Shown: in pieces, positions 41,105-50,179 of the stretch | Layout of the letters: each line of letters starts with the position of its first letter | How positions within the stretch are numbered: the stretch's first letter is position 1 | Origin: Streptomyces sp. SID13726 | Lineage (GTDB): Bacteria; Actinomycetota; Actinomycetes; Streptomycetales; Streptomycetaceae | Direction of reading: 5' to 3' | Assembly (NCBI RefSeq): GCF_010548375.1 | Contig: NZ_JAAGLY010000029.1 | Location: 1 to 64,000 of the forward strand | Length of the DNA: 64,000 nucleotides | The notes under the pieces: generated by a model | What the model saw: the letters and a program-made list of their open reading frames with translations, nothing else | Databases searched by the model: none | Told to the model about the DNA's origin: nothing | Made by a program: the position numbers and the translations under genes

Positions 41105-43768
41105 GTGCGAAGAACCCGCATTCTCACGGCCGTGCTCGCGCTCGCGGCCGGGCTGCTCGCCGGTACCCCGCCGGCGCTGGCGGCCGACGGCACCGCGAAG
41201 GTCGCGCTCGCCGCCGACACGTACACGTGGAAAAACGCCCGGATCGACGGGGGCGGATTCGTCCCCGGGATCGTGTTCAACCGCAAGGAGAAGAACCTGG
41301 CGTACGCCCGCACGGACATCGGCGGGGCCTATCGCTGGCAGGAGTCGTCGAAGACCTGGACGCCGCTGCTGGACTCGGTCGGCTGGGACGACTGGGGGCA
41401 CACGGGTGTCGTCGGTCTGGCCTCGGACTCCGTGGACCCGAACAAGGTGTACGCGGCCGTCGGGACGTACACGAACAGCTGGGACCCGAAGAACGGCGCG
41501 GTCATGCGGTCGTCGAACCGGGGGGCGAGCTGGCAGCGGACCGACCTGCCCTTCAAGCTCGGCGGGAACATGCCGGGGCGGGGCATGGGCGAGCGGCTGG
41601 CGATCGACCCGAACAAGAACAGCGTGCTGTATCTGGGGGCGCCCAGCGGCAAGGGGCTGTGGCGGTCGACCGACTCAGGGGTCAGCTGGGCGCAGGTGGC
41701 GAACTTCCCCAACGTCGGCAACTACCAGCAGGATCCGAGCGACACCAGCGGCTACGCCAGTGACAACCAGGGCGTCGTCTGGGTCACCTTCGACGAGCGG
41801 ACGGGCACGTCCGGGAGCGCGACGCAGACGGTGTACGTCGGGGTCGCCGACCTCCAGAACTCGGTGTACCGGTCGACGGACGGCGGCGCGACCTGGAGCC
41901 GGCTCGCCGGGCAGCCGACGGGGTACCTCGCACACAAGGGCGTGCTGGACCCGGTCAACGGCTATCTGTATCTCTCCTACAGCGACAAGGGCGGGCCGTA
42001 CGACGGCGGCAAGGGCCAGTTGTGGCGGTACGCGACGGCGACCGGGACCTGGACGAACATCAGCCCGGTCGCGGAGGCGGACACCTACTACGGCTTCAGC
42101 GGGCTGACGGTGGACCGGCAGAAGCCCGGCACGGTCATGGCCACCGCGTACAGCTCCTGGTGGCCGGACACCCAGATCTTCCGCTCCACGGACAGCGGGG
42201 CGACCTGGACGAAGGCGTGGGACTACACGTCGTACCCCAACCGCGCCAACCGCTACACGATGGACGTCTCGTCGTCGCCCTGGCTGACCTGGGGCGCGAA
42301 CCCGTCGCCGCCCGAGCAGACGCCCAAACTCGGGTGGATGACCGAGGCGTTGGAGATCGACCCGTTCAACTCCGACCGGATGATGTACGGGACGGGGGCG
42401 ACCGTCTACGGCACCGAGAACCTCACGAACTGGGACTCCGGCGGCCAGTTCACCATCAAGCCGATGGTGCAGGGCCTGGAGGAGACGGCGGTCAACGACC
42501 TGGCGTCACCGCCCTCGGGGGCCCCGCTGCTGAGCGCCCTCGGTGACGTGGGCGGGTTCCGGCACACGGACCTCGCCAAGGTCCCGTCGATGATGTTCAC
42601 TTCACCGAACTTCACCACGACGACCAGTCTCGACTTCGCCGAGACCAACTCCAACACGGTGGTCCGGGTGGGCGATCTGGACTCGGGGCCGCACATCGCC
42701 TTCTCGACGGACAACGGGGCCAACTGGTTCGCGGGGACGGACCCCTCGGGCGTGAGCGGCGGCGGCACGGTGGCCGCGGCTTCCGACGGCAGCCGGTTCG
42801 TGTGGAGTCCGGCCGGCACGGGGGTGCAGTACGCGACGGGGTTCGGCTCGTCGTGGTCGGCGTCGAGCGGGATACCGGCGGGCGCGATCGTGGAGTCGGA
42901 CCGGGTGGACCCGGGGACCTTCTACGGCTTCAAGTCCGGGAAGTTCTACGTCAGTACGAACGGCGGCGCGAGCTTCACGGCGTCGGCGGCGACGGGGTTG
43001 CCGAGCGGTGACAGCGTCCGCTTCAAGGCGCTGCCCGGGGTGAAGGGCGATGTGTGGCTGGCGGGCGGGGCTTCCGACGGGGCGTACGGGCTGTGGCACT
43101 CCACGGACTCCGGTGCGAGCTGGACGAAGCTGTCGAACGTCGACCAGGCCGACTCGATCGGCTTCGGGAAGGCGGCGACGGGGGCGTCGTACCAGGCGCT
43201 CTACACCAGCGCGAAGATCGGCGGGGTCCGTGGCATCTTCCGCTCCACGGACAAGGGCGCGACCTGGGCCCGCATCAACGACGACGCCCACCAGTGGGGT
43301 TGGACCGGCGCGGCCATCACGGGCGACCCCCGCGTCTACGGCCGTGTGTACGTCTCGACGAACGGCCGGGGTGTCGTCTACGGCGACAGCTCCGACACGA
43401 GCGGCGGCGGAGGCGGCGGCACCGACCCGACGGACCCGCCTCCCACGGGTGCCTGCGCGGTCACCTACAAGATCACCAACCAGTGGACCGGCGGCTTCCA
43501 GGCCGACGTCCAGCTGACCAACACGGGCTCAAGTCCCTGGAACGGCTGGTCACTTGCCTGGTCCTTCCCCAACGGCCAGACGATCAGCCAGACCTGGAAC
43601 GCGGAGACCTCGCAGTCGGGTGCGGCGGCGACGGCCAAGAACGTCACCTGGAACGCCAACGTGGCGGCGGGCTCGTCGGTGGGCTTCGGGTTCACGGGGA
43701 GTTGGTCGGGGACGAACGGGAAGCCAGCGGTGTTCAAGGTGGGCGATCAGAGCTGCACGGTGAGCTGA
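41105..43768 (+). CDS. Secreted GH74 xyloglucanase with C-terminal CBM2
   Basis: An 887-residue secreted enzyme that should cleave the glucan backbone of xyloglucan. Signal peptide about 1-27 (PALAAD), then two seven-bladed propeller domains with the GH74 opening GGGFVPGIVFN and repeated Asp-box-like motifs (STDSGVSW, STDGGATW, STDSGATW). A Gly-rich linker (SGGGGGGTDPTDPP) leads to a CBM2 at about 780-887. GTG 41105 follows GGAAAGGA by eight bases. It has its own LacI-type operator and ends at a strong terminator. Confidence 0.94.
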   Translation: MRRTRILTAVLALAAGLLAGTPPALAADGTAKVALAADTYTWKNARIDGGGFVPGIVFNRKEKNLAYARTDIGGAYRWQESSKTWTPLLDSVGWDDWGHTGVVGLASDSVDPNKVYAAVGTYTNSWDPKNGAVMRSSNRGASWQRTDLPFKLGGNMPGRGMGERLAIDPNKNSVLYLGAPSGKGLWRSTDSGVSWAQVANFPNVGNYQQDPSDTSGYASDNQGVVWVTFDERTGTSGSATQTVYVGVADLQNSVYRSTDGGATWSRLAGQPTGYLAHKGVLDPVNGYLYLSYSDKGGPYDGGKGQLWRYATATGTWTNISPVAEADTYYGFSGLTVDRQKPGTVMATAYSSWWPDTQIFRSTDSGATWTKAWDYTSYPNRANRYTMDVSSSPWLTWGANPSPPEQTPKLGWMTEALEIDPFNSDRMMYGTGATVYGTENLTNWDSGGQFTIKPMVQGLEETAVNDLASPPSGAPLLSALGDVGGFRHTDLAKVPSMMFTSPNFTTTTSLDFAETNSNTVVRVGDLDSGPHIAFSTDNGANWFAGTDPSGVSGGGTVAAASDGSRFVWSPAGTGVQYATGFGSSWSASSGIPAGAIVESDRVDPGTFYGFKSGKFYVSTNGGASFTASAATGLPSGDSVRFKALPGVKGDVWLAGGASDGAYGLWHSTDSGASWTKLSNVDQADSIGFGKAATGASYQALYTSAKIGGVRGIFRSTDKGATWARINDDAHQWGWTGAAITGDPRVYGRVYVSTNGRGVVYGDSSDTSGGGGGGTDPTDPPPTGACAVTYKITNQWTGGFQADVQLTNTGSSPWNGWSLAWSFPNGQTISQTWNAETSQSGAAATAKNVTWNANVAAGSSVGFGFTGSWSGTNGKPAVFKVGDQSCTVS

Positions 43769-43783
43769 ACCGCGCGCGAAGAC

Positions 43784-43810
43784 GCCCCGCCCGGGATCAC
43801 CGGGCGGGGC
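43784..43810. terminator. Bidirectional terminator between GH74 and PL11
   Basis: Perfect 11-base arms GCCCCGCCCGG and CCGGGCGGGGC with a five-base loop, between the convergent GH74 and rhamnogalacturonan lyase stops. Confidence 0.8.
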
Positions 43811-43825
43811 CTCCCCGTGTCCGCG

Positions 43826-45697
43826 TCAGGGTGTGTACACCGTCGGCCGAGGCGCCGTAGGCATCCCGTTGCCGATGAAGAAGCTCGGGTGCGGGGGCTG
43901 GTTGTAGGCGGTGTTCTGCCAGGCCAGGCCGGTGCGGTACATCGTGTCGTGGAGGAGGGTGGTGATCTTCGTCGTCGTCTCGACGGGGGTCGAGTAGATC
44001 CTGAGGGCCGTGTTGTCGGAGGTGGGCCAGACGGCCTCCTCGCGCCAGTCGCCGAGGATGTCGCCGGAGAGGGACGGGGTGGCCTTGGTGCTGTTGTTGG
44101 AGTGGACGCCGGAGGCGGTCAGGAGACGGGTGTCCGAGGAGGTGCCGTACTTGTCGATGTGGGTGCCGTCGAGGAGTTCGCGGACCGGGTCGCCGTCCCA
44201 CCAGGACAGGAAGTTGACGGAGGACGGCTCGCGGCCCTTCGTGGCGCCCGCCTCGTCGCGGATCGAGGAGTCGGAGGCGGACCAGACCTCGGCGCCGTCG
44301 TTCCCGGCCCAGATGTCACCGGCGACTCCGCGGCCGTTGTCGCAGCACGCGGCCAGTTTCCAATTGACCGTGCCGTTCGCCGGGTTGATGTACAGCTCCG
44401 CCGGCTGGGACGTCGACTCCGAGACCTTGAAGTACTCCAGGCCCGCGTGGGCGGGGTCGAGGTCGCCGAGGTGCTGGGCGTCGCCGTGGCCCGTCCTCGT
44501 GGTCCACAGCCCGTTGCCGTTGTCGTCGACCGCCATCGCGCCGTAGACGATCTCGTCCTTGCCGTCGTTGTCCACGTCCCCGACGGACAGACTGTGCGAG
44601 CCCTGGCCGTCGTACCCCTTGCCGCTGTTCGTCGAGGAGTTGGTGTCGAAGGTCCAGCGGCGGGTGAAGGTGCCGTTCCGCCAGTCCCAGGCCGCGATCA
44701 CCGTGCGGGTGTAGTAGCCGCGGGCCATGATCAGGGACGGCCGGGCCCCGTCCAGGTACGCCGTGCCCGCCAGGAAGCGGTCGACGCGGTTGCCGTACGA
44801 GTCGCCCCACGACGACACCGTGCCGCGCGCCGGGACGTAGTCCACGCTCTGCATCGCCTTGCCGGTCTGGCCGTTGAACATGGTCAGGTACTCGGGGCCG
44901 GACAGGACATAGCCGCTGGAGTTGCGGTAGTCGGCCGAGGAGCTGCCGATCACCGCGCCCGTCCCGTCGACCGTGCCGTCGGCCGTCTTCATGGCGATCT
45001 CGGCCTTGCCGTCGCCGTCGTAGTCGTACGCCTGGAACTGCGTGTAGTGCGCGCCGGAGCGGATGTTGCGGCCCAGGTCGATGCGCCAGAGGCGGGTGCC
45101 GTCGAGCTTGACGCCGTCGAGGATCGTGTTGCCGGTGTAGCCGGACTGGGAGTTGTCCTTCTGGTTGGTCGGCTGCCACTTGAGGACGAAGTCCAGTGCC
45201 CCGTCGCCGTCGAGGTCGGCGACGGAGGCGTCGTTGGCCTCGTAGGTGTAGGCCACCCCGTCGGGGGTCGTGCCGCCGGACGGCGGGCTGATCGGAACGT
45301 CCTTGTATCCGGTGCGGAGTTGGACCGCGTGGACCGAGTCGGCCTGCTCGACCCCGCCGACGATCGCGCGGACCGTGTAGTCGGCCTGGGCGGGCGCGCC
45401 GGAGTGGAAGTAGTTCGTGGAGCCGCTGACCGGGGTCGAGTTGACCTTCGTACCGGCGCGGTAGACGTTGAACGAGACGTCGTTGGGGTCGGTGCCGAGC
45501 CAGCGCCAGCTGACCAGGTTGCCGGCGTCGGTGTGGACGCTGACGACGCCCCGGTCGAGCTTCTCGACCTGGCGGGCGGTGGCCGCCTCGGCCGTGCCGG
45601 GCGACAACGCGGTCAGACCGGCGGCCACCAGGGCCGCGACGGCGGTCGTCGCCGAGAGCAGGACTCGGCGTCTGCGGTGCGGGTGCGGGTGCTGCAC
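43826..45697 (-). CDS. Secreted rhamnogalacturonan lyase (PL11)
   Basis: A 623-residue secreted lyase that should cleave the rhamnogalacturonan I backbone of pectin. The N-terminus is Arg-rich with a signal peptide ending near residue 39 (GTAEA). The mature part follows the PL11 eight-bladed propeller pattern (RQVEKLDRGVVSV, SWRWLGTDPNDVSFNVYR, AYDYDGDGKAEIAMKTADGT, SVGDVDNDGKDEIVYGAM) with many Asp-rich calcium-binding loops. The start is GTG at 45695-45697 with GGAGG eight bases upstream. A WYL regulator gene ends 44 bases upstream on the same strand. Confidence 0.93.
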   Translation of the reverse strand: MQHPHPHRRRRVLLSATTAVAALVAAGLTALSPGTAEAATARQVEKLDRGVVSVHTDAGNLVSWRWLGTDPNDVSFNVYRAGTKVNSTPVSGSTNYFHSGAPAQADYTVRAIVGGVEQADSVHAVQLRTGYKDVPISPPSGGTTPDGVAYTYEANDASVADLDGDGALDFVLKWQPTNQKDNSQSGYTGNTILDGVKLDGTRLWRIDLGRNIRSGAHYTQFQAYDYDGDGKAEIAMKTADGTVDGTGAVIGSSSADYRNSSGYVLSGPEYLTMFNGQTGKAMQSVDYVPARGTVSSWGDSYGNRVDRFLAGTAYLDGARPSLIMARGYYTRTVIAAWDWRNGTFTRRWTFDTNSSTNSGKGYDGQGSHSLSVGDVDNDGKDEIVYGAMAVDDNGNGLWTTRTGHGDAQHLGDLDPAHAGLEYFKVSESTSQPAELYINPANGTVNWKLAACCDNGRGVAGDIWAGNDGAEVWSASDSSIRDEAGATKGREPSSVNFLSWWDGDPVRELLDGTHIDKYGTSSDTRLLTASGVHSNNSTKATPSLSGDILGDWREEAVWPTSDNTALRIYSTPVETTTKITTLLHDTMYRTGLAWQNTAYNQPPHPSFFIGNGMPTAPRPTVYTP

Positions 45698-45741
45698 GGG
45701 GTGAACCTCCGAAGCAGAGAGGACGGACGGGTTCCGCCCAC

Positions 45742-46692
45742 TCAGTCGCCGCTCGGGGAGGGCGAGTTGCCGTATCTTTCGGCCAGTTCGGCGATCGTTC
45801 GGGCCATCAGTCCGCGCAGCTCGGCGGGTTCCAGGACCTCGATGTCCGTGCCCAGGCGCAGGAATTCGCCATGCGCCCGCGCCACGGACTCGATGGGGAC
45901 ACGGGCCACGCTCCAGCCGTCGGGGTCCGTGCGCTCCACGGCCGCCTCCGGCAGCCGCACGTCCGGGGCGAGGCGTACGACCGCCTCGCCCCGGTGGAGC
46001 CGGTCGTGGAAGTCCCTCTGGTAGGCCGTCCAGTACGCGGCCAGGTCGAAGCCCTCGGGGCGGCCGAACTCCTCGCCGCAGGAGGTGAGTTCGAGGATCT
46101 GGTCGACCCGGAAGGTGCGCGGTCCCGGGCCCGCGACGACGTACCACCGCCCCGCCTTCAGGACCAGTCCGTACGGCTCCAACCGCCGCCGTACATCGGT
46201 CGGTTCGGCCCAGCGGCGGTACAGCACCTCCAGCACCCGGCTGTTCCACACCGCGTCCGCCACGGCCGGCAGGAACGGCGCCTCCTCGGTCCGCGCGTAC
46301 CACCCGGGGGCGTCCAGGTGGAAGCGTCCGCTGATCCGGTCGGCGTGTACCCGCAGCTCCACCGGCAGCGCGGCCCGCACCTTCAGCTGGGCGGCGGCGA
46401 GGACCGAGCCGAGGCCCAGCTCGGCGGCGGCCCCGGGGGCCCCGGCGAGGAACAGGGCCTCCGCCTCGTCCGCGGTGAGGCCGGTCAGCCGGGTGCGGTA
46501 GCCGTCGAGCAGGCGGTAGCCGCCGGCGTGGCCCGCGTCGCCGTAGAGCGGGACGCCCGCCGCGCCCAGCGCCTCGACGTCCCGGTAGACGGTGCGCACG
46601 GACACCTCCAGCTCCTCGGCGAGCTGGGCGGCGGTCATCCGGCCCCGGGTCTGGAGCAGGAGGAGGATCGAGACGAGTCGGCCGGCCTTCAC
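45742..46692 (-). CDS. WYL-domain helix-turn-helix regulator (YafY/DeoR-like)
   Basis: A 316-residue regulator. The N-terminal helix-turn-helix (MTAAQLAEELEVSVRTVYRDVEAL, about residues 19-42) is followed by the central domain and a WYL-type ligand domain (LEPYGLVLKAGRWYVVAG). WYL regulators usually control the neighbouring operon. It diverges from a two-gene unknown operon, with a perfect 11-base-arm palindrome between the two starts. Confidence 0.92.
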   Translation of the reverse strand: MKAGRLVSILLLLQTRGRMTAAQLAEELEVSVRTVYRDVEALGAAGVPLYGDAGHAGGYRLLDGYRTRLTGLTADEAEALFLAGAPGAAAELGLGSVLAAAQLKVRAALPVELRVHADRISGRFHLDAPGWYARTEEAPFLPAVADAVWNSRVLEVLYRRWAEPTDVRRRLEPYGLVLKAGRWYVVAGPGPRTFRVDQILELTSCGEEFGRPEGFDLAAYWTAYQRDFHDRLHRGEAVVRLAPDVRLPEAAVERTDPDGWSVARVPIESVARAHGEFLRLGTDIEVLEPAELRGLMARTIAELAERYGNSPSPSGD

Positions 46693-46709
46693 CGCTCCAG
46701 AATCCCAGA

Positions 46710-46736
46710 CTCCACTGACAGAAGATGTCAGTGGAG
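46710..46736. promoter_or_regulatory. Perfect palindrome between WYL regulator and divergent operon
   Basis: Arms CTCCACTGACA and TGTCAGTGGAG are perfect (11 bases) around a five-base centre, in a 62-base divergent region. It is the obvious operator for the WYL protein and would control both directions. Confidence 0.8.
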
Positions 46737-46754
46737 CGGGCCTAGCGTCCCGCC

Positions 46755-47234
46755 ATGGGCTTCACCGAGAAACTTCTGACCGTGCCCCCTCCTATCGAGG
46801 TCGCCGGGCGGCACATCAAGCGCTACCACGTCACCGCCGACCCGGCCGGCATCGCGCCCGACGTCGAGAAGGCGGCGTACGAGATCCTTCCGGAGCTGCT
46901 GCCGGAGCCGGACGGCACCCCGGCCGCGACTTTCGTCGTCCTGCACCGCGGCAACGACGACGGCGCCTACCTGAACGCGTACAGCTGGGTCTGGGACAAC
47001 GTCCTGCACTTCCGGGGCGCGTCGGCGGGCCAGCCGGTGCTGGGCTGCCCCGACACCGACCCGACCCACTTCGTCCGGCCCGAACTGCCCTGGATCGGCT
47101 GCGTGTTCGAGCTGCCGCCGATCCTGCACGAGCGGAACGCCTGGGTACGGCACCTGCTCACACCCGAAGTCCCGGACCTCGCCGCCTACTTGGCCGACTC
47201 CCTGCCCGCGGGGACCACTGGAGAGCGCTCATGA
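46755..47234 (+). CDS. Conserved protein of unknown function
   Basis: A 159-residue soluble protein with no signal peptide. I do not recognise a functional domain. Features seen are a compact alpha/beta pattern, AATFVVLHRGNDDGAYLNAYSWVWDN in the middle, and conserved-looking Cys-Pro and Trp residues (PVLGCPDTDPTHF, LPWIGCVFELPP). It is the first gene of a coupled pair under the WYL palindrome, overlapping the next gene by ATGA, so the two probably work together. Confidence 0.75.
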   Translation: MGFTEKLLTVPPPIEVAGRHIKRYHVTADPAGIAPDVEKAAYEILPELLPEPDGTPAATFVVLHRGNDDGAYLNAYSWVWDNVLHFRGASAGQPVLGCPDTDPTHFVRPELPWIGCVFELPPILHERNAWVRHLLTPEVPDLAAYLADSLPAGTTGERS

Positions 47235-47701
47235 GCAGCCCGCACGACTTCGACTTCTTCCACGGGGAGTGGGCGGTGACGAACCGGCGCCGCACCGACT
47301 TCCTCGACCCGGACAGCGGTTGGGAGGAGTTCGCGGCCACGAGCCGCTGCTGGCCGCTGTTCGACGGGGCCGCGAACGTCGACGAGATCGACATGCCGTA
47401 TCTCGGCGCGCAGGGCGCGACCCTGCGGCTCTTCGACCGGGAGACCGGGCAGTGGTCGCTGAACTGGGCGGCGAGCCGCAGCGGAAAGCTGTTCCCGCCG
47501 GTGGTCGGGCGGTTCGAGGGCGGACGCGGTGAGTTCCACGGTGACGACACCCACGACGGCAAGGAGGTGCGGGTGCGGTTCGTGTGGGCCGGCATGTCCG
47601 CCGAGAGGGCCCACTGGGAGCAGGCCTTCTCCGTCGACGGCGGGGCGACCTGGGTGACCAACTGGACCATGGACTTCAGCCGGCCTTCCGGAACGCCCTG
47701 A
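47231..47701 (+). CDS. Unknown lipocalin-like protein (DUF1579-like)
   Basis: A 156-residue cytoplasmic protein. The opening FDFFHGEWAVTNRRR and strand-rich remainder with FDGAANVDEI, LRLFDRETGQWSLNWA and WTMDFSR resemble small beta-barrel proteins of the DUF1579 or lipocalin-like type. No active site is identifiable. Translationally coupled to the previous gene. Its 3' end overlaps the convergent methyltransferase by 26 bases. Confidence 0.75.
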   Translation: MSSPHDFDFFHGEWAVTNRRRTDFLDPDSGWEEFAATSRCWPLFDGAANVDEIDMPYLGAQGATLRLFDRETGQWSLNWAASRSGKLFPPVVGRFEGGRGEFHGDDTHDGKEVRVRFVWAGMSAERAHWEQAFSVDGGATWVTNWTMDFSRPSGTP

Positions 47702-48419
47702 CCCTGAACACCGGTTCGGCGCGCGGGAGTTCCTGGTCCGCGAGGGCCTCGACGCGGGCGGCGAACCGTTCGGTGAGCGGGTCGCCGGGCGGCAGCCGGG
47801 TGAACCAGCCGCGGCGCAGGTCGGCGGCCGTACGCCGGGGGCTGCGGCCCTGACCGCGGCCCGGGAAGCGGGCCCGCCCGGCCGGGCGCAGGCCGTGCGC
47901 GGCGGCGTACGACTCCACGAGCGGCGCCGCGTCGGGGGCCGGGCGGCGCGGGCGTGCGGCGAGCACCTCGTCGATGTCGCTGCCGACGTCGTGGGCGGCG
48001 GCCTTGTCGACGGTGGTGACGTACACCCCGCCGGGTCTCAGCACCCGGGCGCACTCGGCGACCACGGCCCGGACGTCCTCGGGCCGGTCCAGGAGGTGCA
48101 GCAGCCAGACACTGGTGACGGCGTCGAAGGTGCCGTCGGGGAACGGCAGTGCGCGGCTGTCGGCGAGGACGACAGTGCCGGGCAGCCGTACGGCGGCCAC
48201 GCGGGCCATGCCGTACGTCAGGTCGGCGCCGGTCACCCGGATCGCGGGCCGGGCGGCGGCGAGCCTGCGGGTGACGATCCCGGTGCCGCAGGCCACGTCG
48301 AGGAGGCGCCCGGTGCCGGACGGGATCAGGCCGAGCAGGGCGTCGGCAGCGGCGGCGGCCCTGGGTTCGCCGCCGCGGGTGGCGTCGTAGGCGTCGGCCT
48401 CCTTGTCGTAGTCGAGCAC
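47676..48419 (-). CDS. Class I SAM-dependent methyltransferase
   Basis: A 247-residue methyltransferase with the UbiE/Methyltransf_11 pattern. SAM loop LLDVACGTGIVTRRLA (about residues 38-53), acidic ribose contact in VTGADLT, and the motif FDAVTSVWLLHLL. The acceptor is unknown. It starts with GTG 48417-48419, four bases after the pterin dehydratase stop, so the two are co-transcribed. Confidence 0.87.
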   Translation of the reverse strand: MLDYDKEADAYDATRGGEPRAAAAADALLGLIPSGTGRLLDVACGTGIVTRRLAAARPAIRVTGADLTYGMARVAAVRLPGTVVLADSRALPFPDGTFDAVTSVWLLHLLDRPEDVRAVVAECARVLRPGGVYVTTVDKAAAHDVGSDIDEVLAARPRRPAPDAAPLVESYAAAHGLRPAGRARFPGRGQGRSPRRTAADLRRGWFTRLPPGDPLTERFAARVEALADQELPRAEPVFRVRAFRKAG

Positions 48420-48423
48420 CGGC

Positions 48424-48729
48424 TCACTGGGCTCCGTGACCGGCGGCGAGCGCCTCCACCCGCTGCGCGAGCTCGAAGTCCTTCTCGGTGACGCTGCCGC
48501 CCGCGCTGTGCGTGTGCACGGACAGCGCGACCGTGTTGTAGCCGAGGGTGAGGTCGGAGTGGTGGTCGAGCTCCTCCTGGACCTGGGCGATGTGCACGAC
48601 CATCGCGGTCGCGGCGAAGTGGTTGCCGAGGCGGTACGAGCGGGTGAGCCGGCCGTCGTCGACGGACCAGCCCGGCAGTTCCGCGAGCCGGTCCTCGATC
48701 TCCTTCTGGGACAGCGGTTGGACGGGCAT
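48424..48729 (-). CDS. 4a-hydroxytetrahydrobiopterin dehydratase
   Basis: A 101-residue pterin-4a-carbinolamine dehydratase, the usual size. The signature QEELDHHSDLTLGYN carries the catalytic histidines, followed by VALSVHTHSAGG. It recycles the carbinolamine formed by pterin-dependent hydroxylases, or it can act in molybdopterin-related side pathways in bacteria. First gene of a small leftward operon with the methyltransferase. Confidence 0.93.
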   Translation of the reverse strand: MPVQPLSQKEIEDRLAELPGWSVDDGRLTRSYRLGNHFAATAMVVHIAQVQEELDHHSDLTLGYNTVALSVHTHSAGGSVTEKDFELAQRVEALAAGHGAQ

Positions 48730-48814
48730 GGCCTCGTTCCTCCCTGCGGGTCGGGGTGTCTTCAGAGTCCCACAGCGGTGCCGCCGCGGCCCTGGTCAGG
48801 AGGGTTCCCGCTGG

Positions 48815-49325
48815 TCAGGCGCGGACACCTTCGGCGGCAAGGTCATCGGCGAGCACGGCGATCCTGGCCCGGCCCTCGACCTGCCGGACCCACGCGTGCG
48901 GCAGGCCGACGTCGCCGTGCAGGGCGCCGAGGAGGTTGCCGCAGACGGAGCCGGTGGAGTCGCTGTCCCCGGAGTGGTTGACGGACAGCAGCAGCGCCTG
49001 TTCGACGCTGCCGGCGGCCAGTGCGCTGTAGACGCCGACGGCGAGCGCCTGCTCGGCGACCCAGCCCGCGCCCAGGGACTCGACCTTCTGCGGGGTCGGC
49101 GGCTTCCCGGCGGCCAGGTCGACAGCCTGTTCGAGGGCGGACATCGTCTCCTCGTGGCCGGGGTGGCGGGCCATCCCGTGCCGTCCGTGCATCTGACAGA
49201 TCCGGTCCAGGGAGGTGAACTCGATCGGATAGCCGAGGGGCGTCCCCCAGTGCGCCGTCCAGCAGACAGCCCCGCACCCTGGCGCGGTGGACCGCCGCGC
49301 TCTCGCTCGCCCACGGCCCGTTCAT
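48815..49325 (-). pseudogene. ADP-ribosylglycohydrolase remnant (internal deletion plus frameshift)
   Basis: Reverse-strand remains of an ADP-ribosylglycohydrolase (normally about 300 residues). From ATG 49325 the reading MNGPWASESAAVHRARVRGC continues to LLDGALGDA, then an extra C in a CCCC run (about 49247-49250) shifts the frame. In the next frame the expected LGYPIEFTSLDRI follows, then the sequence jumps to RHPGHEET and the C-terminal half (KVESLGAGWVAEQALA, NHSGDSDSTGSVCGNLLGA) to the stop. About 180 central residues, including the metal-binding TDDTQM region, are missing. Not functional. Confidence 0.82.
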
Positions 49326-49354
49326 GCGCCCGCTCCTCGACTACGGTCGTACGT

Positions 49355-50179
49355 ATGACCAGTGTCCCGTCAGGTGAAGCCCCTCCCGCCGCCGCCCAGG
49401 GAGCGGGCCCCCTCCTGCGCGCCTGGCGTGAGCAACGGCGGGTCAGCCAGCTGGAGTTGGCGCTGCGGGCGGACTCGTCGGCGCGGCACATCAGCTTCGT
49501 CGAGACGGGCCGGTCCCGCCCGAGCGAGGAGATGGTGCTGCGGCTCGCCGAGCATCTGGAGGTCCCGGTGCGGGAACGCAACGCGCTGCTGCTCGCCGCC
49601 GGTTACGCACCGCGGTTCCCGGAGACCCCGCTGGACGCCCCGGCGCTGGACGCGGTGCGCGAGGGGATCGAGCGGCTGATCCAGGGGTACGAGCCCTACC
49701 CCGCGCTGGTCTTCGACGCCTCGTACCACGTCGTGGCCGCGAACCGGGGCATCATGATGCTCCTCGACGGCATCCCGGAGTCCCTGCTCCGGCCCCCGAT
49801 CAACACCATGCGGCTCACCCTGCACCCGGAGGGCCTCGCACCGCGCATCCGCAACCTGCGGGAGTGGCGCGGTCACCTGCTTGAGCAGATGGAGCGGCAG
49901 ATCGCCCTGGGCCGGTCGGATCAACTGCGGGAGCTGTACGAGGAGGTGGCGGCCTATCCGGTGCCGGACCCCGGGGACACGGACCGCGAACCGGACGGGC
50001 CCGCGCCGTACTTCGCGCTGCCGATGCGGATCGAGCACGAGGGCCGGACCCTGTCGTTCGTCTCGTCGACCTCCACCTTCAACACCCCGATGGACGTGAC
50101 CGTCGCCGAGCTGGCCATCGAGACGTTCCTCCCGGCCGACCCGGCGACGGTCAAGTACCTTCATTCACTGCTGCCCTGA
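49355..50179 (+). CDS. XRE-family regulator with MmyB-like ligand domain
   Basis: A 274-residue regulator. The helix-turn-helix (VSQLELALRADSSARHISFVETGRSRPSEEM, about residues 30-60) is followed by a PAS-like MmyB-type ligand domain (YPALVFDASYHVVAANRGIMMLL). ATG 49355 is used because it begins a normal N-terminus; the long upstream frame crosses the pseudogene antisense. It converges with a small membrane protein gene, overlapping by 19 bases. Confidence 0.9.
   Translation: MTSVPSGEAPPAAAQGAGPLLRAWREQRRVSQLELALRADSSARHISFVETGRSRPSEEMVLRLAEHLEVPVRERNALLLAAGYAPRFPETPLDAPALDAVREGIERLIQGYEPYPALVFDASYHVVAANRGIMMLLDGIPESLLRPPINTMRLTLHPEGLAPRIRNLREWRGHLLEQMERQIALGRSDQLRELYEEVAAYPVPDPGDTDREPDGPAPYFALPMRIEHEGRTLSFVSSTSTFNTPMDVTVAELAIETFLPADPATVKYLHSLLP

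Noticed and set aside
48843..49325. 160-codon intact protein gene starting MNGPWASESA
   Set aside because: After about 29 residues it leaves the ADP-ribosylglycohydrolase reading because of a frameshift; the remaining residues are Arg-rich shadow sequence. Annotated as part of the pseudogene.
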